NCBI GenBank assembly: GCA_914767715.1
Contig: OU612075.1
Coordinates: 6,076,001 to 6,140,000, forward strand
Reading direction: 5' to 3'
Source of the DNA: Membranipora membranacea
Lineage: Eukaryota; Bryozoa; Gymnolaemata; Cheilostomatida; Membraniporidae
Length of the DNA: 64,000 bases
A model generated the notes under the pieces. That model was given only the letters and a program-made list of their open reading frames with translations. It did no database searches and was not told the DNA's origin. Positions 23,301 through 35,300 of this stretch are shown here, one piece after another. A program made the position numbers and the translations under genes. Numbering within the stretch: the first letter of the stretch is position 1; each line of letters opens with the position of its first letter.

Positions 23301-26300
23301 ACTTCTTGTCCGTCTATTTCCTCAAAGGCAAACATAGCCTTAGTTCTATATGGATATGTGGCTGGCAGAGCGGGAAACCGCTCCTTCATGGCCATTTTCA
23401 TTTCAGTGTCTTTGTCACCTGAGGCTAACACCCTGATTATAACCTCTCCAGCACCAATACTCTTACGCGTCAAGAAGTTGTTCACCCTCGACTCGAGATA
23501 AGCACTGAGCTTACATGTGGGTAATCCTGAAAGGAGAAGACAATCATTAAACATCAGGGACTGGGAACATTTAGGTTTGTCTACTTTATTCAATCCCAAA
23601 CCATTAAACATATAATCCTTATCGCTAGTGACAGAGGAACGGAGACATGTCGTTTTTCCTTTGACACCAAGCTCAGCTCAGCAGTCTTCACAAGGAACTG
23701 ACTTCAGTTATAAATAGAGATGGCAAAGTTTCTGAAACTCCAAAACGAGAGCAAAGATCAAAGACGCCTAACATAGTGGTTTAAACATGGGCTCAAATAT
23801 CCTAATATCATGGAAATGTTGTAGTGCCACACGCACACTCTGTCAATGACCCAGGCCGATGACCATCTTTATTTACTGAAAGGATCTTTTACCATCAATT
23901 CATCATTACAAGTTTATCAGATTATCAGGATTGATGGCTTGACCAGGGCTGACCAGGGCTGACCAGGGCGTGACCAGGCTGGTCTCTCCCTACATAGAGC
24001 CAGCGAGCGATACATAGAACCAGCCTGTTAATGAGATCGGTGTCCTGAGAAAACCCTACGGTGTACTCGTGGACACGCAACAGATTATAGAACAACCCTA
24101 GCAAGAAGCAGTGAAGCATGGCCACTGCGCTCACCAAGCCGCTCTCTTTGTTCATGTTTTAGCCTAAGCTAGTTGTGATTTTAACTACTAACTAATCTCA
24201 TCGTGGTTATTATAAAGTGGCATTATTTATGTTAGAATCATCCGCTCATTGGCTGGAACGGTGTAATATATTAACTTATCCTGGCAAGTATCTCAATCAA
24301 GAGTTTGCGCAATGTCAAATCAGCATATTGCTGCTATGATTTCTCTATAAAAGTGTGAGTGCCACGAGTAAATCAGAAACATAGAGTTAATATACTAGGT
24401 CTATGGGACTTAATACAGTTAGTATATTATGTCTATAAGCAGAGATGACTATTTTTCATCTCTGCTTATCCAAATGATACCAGAAGGGACACATTGAAAA
24501 GCTTAGGATTGCCACAAAGTCTCATTCCTCACTAACATTGAGCCCAGATAGACGCAGTACAACTTCTTTGTCTAATTAAACCTAATTGAGAGCTAAAGCT
24601 TGTATTCTTGACTAACAGGACAATTCCAAATCATAACTTTTGATTGTGGCTGGTCAGTTCATGGCTATTATCACCAAACAAAGACACTGGTTTTGTGGCT
24701 GTCAATGTTTACTGTTTACCTATCGGACAAGCGAATTCACAGAGGCTAGAGAGCCCAGGAGATAGGTCAGCTGAGTGACCAACGGGGTGTTGTTCAAACT
24801 TGGCGCCCTTAATGTACATAAAAGTGATGAGTGGCGAGGTGATTTATTATATTTCTATACTTACGTTTAGCTGTAAATCGATTCTCCTTTCGTTTAGCAC
24901 CTTTGGTTTTGAGACACGATTCACATGTGAAGCCCTGAGGCCAGATTGCGTCCATGTGAGACACGCAGATATTATGTACTTTTCGACCGCAGTCCGTACA
25001 GATTGAGAACTTCTCCAATTCTAAGTGATCATTCTGTAACCAAAATAAGATTAGAAGATGATCAAAATGGAGGAACGGCAGTGATATGACCATTATTATC
25101 AGGTGTAAACATAGATTTAAGATACTATATATTATTTCTTGGGTGAAAATTATCCAATAAGGAACACATTATAGTTAATTGTCACACCTACCTACGATAG
25201 GGTGTGAAATAGAGGGCTGAGGCATTTACTAGATTCATTACTGTAATTTATATTAGCATAAGGTGTGTAAAATCAGTTAAGAACTGGATGCCCCCTGGAT
25301 CCTAACTCTGTGTTGGTCCATGCTGGACTGTGCTGATCGAATACCTGGTTATAATCTTCTATATATAACTAACATGGCACGTTCACACACTCCAACACAA
25401 TCCGATACAGTGATATGGTGTTTTATGTACTTTTTCTTTTCACAGAAACAGGTAACACTGATATATATATATATTCAATAATTAGGGGAAAATATCCAAC
25501 CTGACTAGGCATATGGCTATGTATGTATGGTTTCTCAAACGCATTTCTCATATTTGATAGGTACACTCATAAACACTACAGCTGACCACTCTAGTCAAGC
25601 AAAGTGCTTCCAATTACTGACGCATAACGAGCTATGTACTAATGGAATTTCTCCACAAATAGCCATACATTGAATTTTACCACCAATCCATGAATGATGA
25701 TGTTCTGCGGCAGACTAAAAGGCTTTTCCATATACAAACCTTAGTTTTGATGAACTGTGATTTTGGAAGTGTAATGGGATTTCCTGTGATTTCGTCAGCT
25801 AACTCTACTAACTCTGTCTGAATCTCTTCAAAGCATTTCTCGCAGTAGACATACCTACAATCATCATACATATTTAACATGATATTCTAGAGGAGCAAAT
25901 ATAAGCGGGAATTTAGTTCAGCTAGTATTGTGGTGACTTAATGTTAGCTAGCTCTAAGTTTGGGCTTCCTGAAATGGGATTCTGTATAAAGTAAAGATGG
26001 TGAGCAAATGTCAGCTAGCCTCAAATTAAGCTTTTTCAATCCTGTGGGAAATGACAAACATTCCCTTCTGCGTATATTTTAATTCTCTAGGGTAAGAACG
26101 GTTTTGCATCATCATATTCACGTTCACAACCATAAGACTGAGGATGTTAGCAGAGACTGAACCAAAATTCGAAATTCCAGCATTGTTGCAGAATTAATTA
26201 ACCTCTCTTTTGGCTGGGGAGCAGTAAGTGGATCTTTGGGAAATCCAACATTGTCTAACTATTGGGTTGTCCACCCTTTACCCAAACACTCTCTCTCAGT

Positions 26301-29300
26301 TGCCTACCCCTGAAGATAAGTTAAAATAGATAATCCACTGCTTACTCTGCATTTTGTGTATGAGCCATGAGTAAGGCAAACTACACTAAGAGACATACCT
26401 GTTTTCATAGCTGTAGTATACTTGATCTCTATTGATGGTACAGAGTTGTTTGCCATAACAGCAGAGACTCTGCGGGCTGAACACATACTTTCTACCGCAG
26501 CAGAAACCCAGTTTCTGCATAACAGCATCGATATCACCCTCAAATACCTCCGCCAACTATAAAATAAGAACAATACTCCATGCTGAAGTGATTGAAGCAA
26601 CTCACAAGCTCAGAGACACTTGCATTTTTGATCAACTGTTTCAGTGTCTATGTCTTGGGAATTGTAAAACGATTCAAAATCGGTGATATGTTCGTACAAG
26701 ACCAGTATGACAGGAGCAATATGGGACGCCACAAGTTGAATATCAGAAAAAACTTTTACAGAGTTAGTCGGAACATGTCTGGACTGAATAAAATGTTTGT
26801 TTCACCATTGAAGGAAACCCAGAGTTACACCATCATGTTAAAGATTGCATCTGGTAATCATAATTTGTCGAAGGGAATTCCCAGTTTTGGGTTTCCTAAT
26901 GGAATTCCCAGAGAACTACGGGTTATGGGATTTCCAGATTTGTAGGCCTGAAAACCAAACAGTATAAGTCCACATTAAATTACACATATCATCAGCAATA
27001 CTAATAGTTAAAAGGGTCATTCAAACAGAAGTTATGACAACAAGCGAACATACCCGTGAACACCACTTGTACACGCGAGATGTTTTACGATTGTACGCCC
27101 AGGCGTTCTCAAACATGAGCCAAATATCGTCACAATACTGCCACGGATCTGTGTATGAGCCATCGTCCAGCTTGTTCTTTATAGTTTGCAGATCTATTGG
27201 GTCCTTGATAATGTCATAATAATCCTGAAAATAAAAAGATCTGCCATGTTAAAGTCAGCTATCACAATAACTTTCATACTAAAATCAGCTATCACAAAAG
27301 CTGCCATATAAAGTCGGCTATCACAAAGCTGCCATTAAAAGCTAGCTATCACAAAAGCTGTTTCGTAAAAGTCAGCTATCACAAAAATATACAAATGACC
27401 TGGGAGCAAATCAGCAGCAGTAGTACACTGAACGCGAACAGGGACAAGAAGCCTTGGTATGGTGATGTTAACTGGATGAAGGTGTGATAATCTATATTTG
27501 TGGCACCCCTAGCGTCACAAAAGACCTATCAATCGTGCCTCTTCAACATCAGCAGCAATACATATAACACGAACAAGGAATTAGAATCATAAGTTTCGTG
27601 ATGTGAACTGAGTAAAGGTGTGATAATCTATATTAGTGCTAGCTTAAGGCTGTGCTTCTACTTCTTCACGTACCGGTATGCCTAGCGATATGGCATCTAC
27701 AGGTTGTCTGAAGGGGAGGGATTCTTCGAGTATAAGTAATTTCTCCAGGGTAGGTGAGAAGGCTTGCTGTAGTTCGTCAGCCTTCCATGTCTTCTTCGGG
27801 ACTTTAGGCTGATTGCTCGATGGCGTGGCCGGCTTCAGGTCTTTCACGTCCGTTTTGCTTTCTGATTTGGGAGTTTGTGGTGCTGAGTTTGGTGCTTTAG
27901 GTTCATCCTACAATTGTTCAACATAACATATTTGTAACAGGAAGTGATGCTGTGTTTACGTGCTATCATATGACCTTAAAGGGGAAGTCACAATTATTTC
28001 CTTCCCTTCCTTATGGAGAATTCTTAGGTCTACAAATATACTTTATATACATAGTTGTGATTTCCAAAATTTGTAGCCCAGACAATGACCAGTATTTATA
28101 ATGTTTGGCCAAGCTATGGTATATAGTTGACCACAAGGATTTTCAATCAAATGTTGATGGGTGTGTGTCAACAGTTGATCAGAACAGAAACACAATCAGC
28201 ATTATTTAAAATTTACTGTTGACCGCTGACCGAGGAGTCATCTGAAATACCAATGGCTTTAGAGTCATAAGCCCACTGTACCCATGGTGATATAATATTA
28301 TTTCATGGTAATATATATGATAACATGATATATAAAAATGATATATTATATGATTTTATGGTGACATATGTGAGTATTTCATGGTAATATAGATATTATC
28401 ATTTCATGGAGATATATATTATATCAATTACAATCACAAAAAAGTTTTAGCCACACTGATGACGTGATATACTATTGCATGTGTATATCTGATCGATAAA
28501 GAGTGAACTAATTCACTTGGAATGAGTACCATCACAAGAAATTTGGTGTACCATAAGGTTTTTTTTACTTATTAGGGGCGGTACATGTTAGGTACTCAAA
28601 CTAAATTGACTCTTATGAACAGAGATAAAATGATAATGTGTAGTTTCGTTGTCAGTGTGAGTTTTAGCTGAATATATACCTTGACACTGTCAGCTTTGAA
28701 GCCATCTTTCTTCATCACATCTCCATTCTCCGATATGTCCATGCTATCACGCGGTTCTGATTTAATCTCTGGTTTGATTTCCTACAACACACAAAGTTCA
28801 AAGGTATGTCACCAAACTTGTAGACTCAAGTCTGCATAGAATCTCGATCAGCCAGTCGAAATTTGGATGCAAGAAGTCTTAGTGCTGTTTTCCTCCTTTC
28901 TTAAGTATACAGCACCGTTTGAAATTGATTTTTATCAACAATCAAGACATATAGCCGGCAAAGTTCCAAAATATTGTTGAGTTGCAAGTTTCAGAGTTGA
29001 CTCCGAGTGCCTAGATGTGTTTTACATTTTGTAGCCCTCTAGTACTGCTCCAGCTTTTAGTATAAACTATAGAATTATATCAGGCATTTAAAAAAAGGAA
29101 TAGCTAAATTCTGTTCTGCATTTTGTGCGCTGGTTAATTCACTAATCTGGGGCAACTGATTACGTTCACCAAAGAATTGAAAAAACTCACAGCCAAATGT
29201 AGAAAGGTATTTCTTTTTATTAGCGAAACTGTCACTACTGTGCATAAAAACTGGTTGCACAGAGATTTATATATTGTTCTCCTGTTACAAATTCATATTG

Positions 29301-32300
29301 TCCAACAAAAACAAATTTAAATTAGGCATCAGCAATCTAATAAAGTTTTTTTTTGCATCTATGAAAATATTGCGCTGTCACTCACATGCTGCATTTGTTG
29401 TTTCCTTATGGCCTCTTGTAGTTCGTTCTTGCTCTCCATTAGCGCTGTAGACACAGGTACACCTGAGGCAGTGCCGGACATAGGGGGGCTCATCAGAGAC
29501 GCCCCTACTGAGTGAGGGCCTACTGAGGGTGGACCACCGTAGCTAGGTACAGAGCCTGGACCTCCGCTGACTGACGGCACAGAGCTGGGCGGAACGCTGC
29601 CTGGACCTGAAAACAACAAATCAAACCATTGATATGAATTCATGGATTGGTGTTAAAAATACACAGTTTGACAATGTTGAGTTAAGTTCCACCTGTATAT
29701 AACTTTGCGTCAGTAATGGATCTAGCTCAAAATCTGGCAGCTTTCATGTTGAGCATTCATTGACATCCCAGTAACAACTATCTATAACTCAAGCTGCTTT
29801 ATATGAATATAAAATATGTCAGCGAAACAAACCTCGGATTCATGCGCAAAATGTATGAACTGTGGTGAAAAAGGTAAATTTGATCGAAGACGTGGCATAA
29901 CTTATGATTCAACAAGCTTTAGTTGTTTTAACGTAGACTGAAAACTTTTACATATTAAGAACTAACAAAACCCGAATACTAGTCTATTTCTAATCTGCAG
30001 TGCTTCACTGTTTCTGATTTGTTAGAGGAGCAATGAATGTATCTCATGAAAAAAGTTTGGCTCAACAAGTGATAGTAACATACATAACCCTCACTTTTTG
30101 TACTAGTGGCTTTTAATCACTATAATTTATTCCAATTTGTGGTGATTATCATTTTTAACAAGGACAGGAAAAGCTGAAAGGCTAAAACATCTGGATCTTG
30201 GCGTGATCCAGGCATCTATTCAATCAGTTCGATAAGAAATTACAGACAGGAAATAAAACACAAAAATGACTGACTGCTTGATCAGCGAGTATGGGCAATG
30301 ACTGATATGACTTTATAAACTTTGATATGGGCTATCATAGCCTGTCTTGACAAGCTTTGTTCGGTGGTGATCTTTTCTTGAAAGTGCCATAATTCATATA
30401 AGCACAATAGTGATAACCCTAGCCTGTCTTGACTAGGGTTATCCTTACACTGTGTTTATATGAAATATGGCACTTTCAGTCAAAAGATCACCACTTCTGA
30501 AGAGATGACAAATTTTTTGCACAATAAATAATCCTGTGACATGACCATCTCTCATTGGTTGATGAAAAGACAGTGCCTAATATCATTATATCAGCTGAGA
30601 GCTATTACAGTATACTGTCATTTACCAGTAGCTTTCTCTTGGTTATTATAACAAAGCACAAGCTATGTTACAGAACTTTAGTATGATTCTTTGTCCAAGA
30701 AAGCAATTTGGAATTCTTTGATGGGGTGAGCTCTTTGTTTAGAACATAAGGATTATTTGCAGAAACTTGGCTTCAGCGCTCGTTCAAAAAGCCTTTGTTG
30801 AGAACAATTTTTTGGCTATTGCCACTCATAACCAGTAAAAGTTTGTGCACTTGAAAATTTATCCATGCTCTAAAGTACTTTCTCTCTCCTTATTGTTTTC
30901 ACTATTTGAGGACATTTGCAAATATCCACAAAGTACCAGTTATAGTTAGGCTATAGTTTGTGGTGGACTTATCACCAAATCTTACTAGCGAAGGTGGGAG
31001 CTTGTTAGGGGATGAGTTAATGTTAGCTAGTCAGAGACTTCACTCATCAAGACTGTTCGAAAAGTTTGAACTCTAACTCATGTGAATTCTTTACCCTTCT
31101 ATGGTGTATCCATAGACTTGATCATTATTATCTCGTCAACAGGGGTACATCCCCATAAACCCACAACACTGGTGTACTGCAGAGTAAGACCACTGTAGGA
31201 GAAAATTAAAACAAGTAAGCTGACCAAACTGCAACTCACCATTATAATTTGACAGGTTTGAAGCGGGTCCTAGCATATTATTTTGATTGTTTCCGGGCGT
31301 CTGGCTACCGGCAGCAGAATTAGGTCCAGACGGTACAGAATTTGGACCCGCTGACGAGTTCGGCACACCGACTCCTCCCTGTGGTGGGGGTGGCTGCTGG
31401 CCCTGATTTGCTGACTGCTGTGAGATTTGCTGCCGTCTTGTGCGCCGTTTTTCTTCTAGCTCTTTTTGGATTTTGTATATTTTTTCGGCTAGCATGTGAT
31501 AATACTCTTCCTGAAAATTGCCAAGCAGAGATAATATCAGTCACTGGTGACTACACCAAACCCAATGAATATCATAATACTGTCATTTAAAAAAAATTAA
31601 GTTTAAAAAATAGTACTTAATAATCATGCAATTAGTTGACCATGAATATGTCACAAACGTGAGTGATATATACAGTTTTATAGCATCCATCATCATCAAA
31701 AAATGTTCTCCATGATGTGCAAAAAAAAAATACAACCTAAATAAAATCACAGTTCTCATGTTGATTCCAGGAACAGAGAGCCACAATAATTGTTTGGTGG
31801 TTTGCCCAATAATTGTATCTACATGTGTTTTAGTTCTTACAGCTATGAAAGGAATTTGTATTTACCCTGCTGTTGGCTGTCTTGTACATTTCCATCTCTA
31901 CTTTTCTTGCATAATGAATGAGATTGGTCATACGAGGATCACTTAGAACCTCTGGCTGTGGTGACGGAAAGATGGCTTGTACTCTACAAACAGAACAGAT
32001 ATAATGTATAAATATACGAACAGTTTTCTCATTCCAAGCAAAAGAGCAACACCAGAAATAAAACTTGTCTGCACTCTACAACAGAACAGGATTGTTTTTA
32101 TCACTGATATATTTTCAATGGATATAATATGAAGATACAAACAGTTGTCTCATTCTAAGCAAAAGATAAACACCAGAAACAAAATGCATGCTCTGGCACA
32201 AGTACTCAAAAACATAGAAATTTGTTACATTTACTATAAGTAATAAATTGCACTCAGTTATTTTGTGACATTATGGCCCAAAATGGGTCCACCCAAAATA

Positions 32301-35300
32301 ATGACCATCAGTCCCCAACGATGCTTGTCAATTTATACTGGACAACAGTTAATGACATTGACAGTCATTATTTCTGACAGAGACAATGATGATAAATTCT
32401 GACCAAAAGTGACCACAACACTGACTTACAATTTGTGCACTAGGTGATTTCTCAAGTCCAATGCCACATTTTTGTGCCACTCTTTAGCAGGTTGATCATT
32501 GTTCATAGAAGTTATACCGCCCATTCCTGTAGGTCGTTGGCCTGAAATAAAGATGAGATCGGCTATGAGTTTCCCACATTACAAGAACTAACTGTGATAC
32601 ATCAAATTTTACAAGGTTTATTCAGAGAACCCTGTATCAACTTTTTATCGCTGAGAGAATGAGACAAATGCAACACATACATACATAGATAAAAATATCG
32701 ATGCCACAGCTACCAAGGTACAGCTATATCTGGAAACCTTGCGTTTTTCTCTAGCTTGATTGTGATTTTAAATTATTCAAAATAGTATCGTTTATATTTA
32801 TTTTATCATGAAATCAAAGTAAATTTCATAATAATTAAAGTTGGTGACCAAAGTAACAGTATTACAAGACATTATACCTTGGGGAGAAGCCAAGTGTTGA
32901 GGACCCATTCCTCCGCCGACTCCAGGATAAGTGAGACCGAGAGCGTCGTAAGCTTTCTTCATCTCCGGAGCACTGATTGGTACATTACCACCGGACGCTG
33001 AGCCTGGTCCACCAGAAGGCATACCTCCACCCATCGAGGGAAGATTGGGGGCTCCTTGATTATTAGGCTGCATCTGAGGGGGAGCATTGGGTGGCAGGGG
33101 ACCGTTTGGACCTCCGGGGCCAACTGGAGGCTTACCCTGCTGTGTCGGCATCACGCCGGCACCACCGGGTGGCTGGTTCATCGGGCCACCAGGCATACCC
33201 GGCTGATTCTGTCCTGGCCATGAGGGGGGAAGCATGTTACCCTGAGACCCGGCCCCGCCCATGTTCTGATTTGACATCTGGTTCTGAGGCTGGTTGAGAC
33301 CACCCATACCGGGGCCTCCCTGAGCACCGGGAGCTGGACCGGGGACAGGTAGATCCATACCGTTCACACCCATCGGGTTAGCACCACCAGGCTGGGAGCT
33401 GGCAACCAAATTGTTGAGCATGTTGTCTGGAAAGAAAGAAGGATAATCACATAATTTTACAGAACTACACAACAAAGGCCTATAAAACATACCAAATAGA
33501 TACAGAAGTTTATCTGATACACAATATCTTAGGCGGCTCTCACATTAAATAGATATTGTGAATGGAAAATCCCACCAGCATTAATAATTAAAAACGCCCT
33601 GCCTTGCAATAAATAGTCACTGAAAGGACTGGTACCTCCCTTGCTGAAAGACTTTCTCTGGCACAGATCCAATACACGAGTTTTATATAACATCCTTAAT
33701 CCAGACTCAAACACACTGAATGAGATTTCTTGGCACCGCTAACTATTAGGAAAGACCTCAGGCTTCAGTTTTGGGGAACGGGACAACGAGATTTGTCTTC
33801 CTTACGCTATAACTTGGGTTTTGTTGTATTATTACTTACTGCTATTTTTCCTCTCCGATGCAGTTTTGAGAGGGAGACACACAGGGCAGTCGTTTCTACT
33901 ACAGCTTCTCCAATGAGCAATAATCTGCCGTGAACTGACACAGTGTGCAACTACAAACAGACATCCATGGTATATTAACATGAGTGAACGCAGAGCTATA
34001 TAGATTTGAGAGGACAACTCTGACATTGATTTGAGAATAACTGGGCAGTTGCATTTTTTCAAACTTGCAATGATAGAAGGCTTCCAACAATATCATGCCT
34101 GCGAATATGATAACCTCTAGACCAGCAGAGAGATTACTCGGATGCTGGGATCTCATCGAATCCAAACATGAGTCAAACTTTTGTTTTGAAAATTCAACAC
34201 AACATTTGATTCAACTATTATCTTATCGTAGTAATCATACCTTGACATTGTTTTCCTTCTGTACATACAGTCATATGCTGCAGGACACCCTTCATAGTTC
34301 TGCAGTGCATCAGGTTACACGGTGCCTCGCCACCGATCTCACCATTACTACGCTCCCGTCTCTGACATTTGTGAGCATGCAACAGCAGCACTAGTTGTTG
34401 CTGCAGTTGTTTTCTTTTGGCATGTATTGCTGTCGGACCTGCCGCAGGTTGATTGATGGGACCGGGTGCTCTAGGACCACCCATCTGTGGTCCGGGAGGG
34501 GGTCCACCCTGGTTCGGATTCACCATTGAGCCGTTACCGGGATGTGACATCGGACCATTTGGCATACCCTAGCAATAAAAAATAATGTTATAAGAAAATG
34601 GTTAATGTGTACCATTATATCCCTACATTCATTCAAAACCTATGAATCAACGCTTGCATCCAAAGAAAATCAGAGACACTACACCAATCTCTCAATCAGA
34701 ACATGTGAATGACGTCTCTGAACATTGGTAAATAGAGAACTACTAACCTGCGACGGGTTCTGTAATCGTGGATGCATGGTACCGTTGTTAGCCATGGGCG
34801 GCCGACTACCCATAGGCCCACCAGGCCCGTTCATGATCGGTCCCATACCAGGCGGCTGTTGAGGCTGTTGCTGCATATGCTGACCGGAAGCCATGTTTGC
34901 GTGTGGAGGCATGTTATTCATACCCATATTATGTTGTTGTTGGCTGGACATTGACATGCCCTGTTGAGGCATGGTATTACTAACAGAGTAGCTGCCAGAC
35001 GATGGCACGGATTGGCTGTACATCATACTGTTGTTATACGACGATGTGTAGCCTGATGATTGATAGTTGGCGCTGGAAGGACCGTTAGCCATCATACCGC
35101 CCCCTCCACCGGGGCCTACATATGGATTATTGCCTGCATGGCCTGGACCAGGGCCCGAGTAATTGTTCACCATAGTGTTACCCATGGAACCAGGATGGTT
35201 TCCATCTTTGTTGTTAGTGTTTGTTGTGAGTAGAGCAGTGAGGTTCTGGTGTCTCTCATGTATTGGCATCTGTTGTTGATGAGACATCATACCATTGTTG

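Noticed and set aside
23925-24155. Minus-strand open frame of 76 codons inside a CBP intron
   Set aside because: It includes the GACCAGGGCT tandem repeat and has no family match; the flanking CBP exons join cleanly without it.
27240-27390. CRISPR-like array of regularly spaced words
   Set aside because: The copies are imperfect, adjacent without unique spacers, and lie in an animal gene intron; it is a simple tandem repeat.
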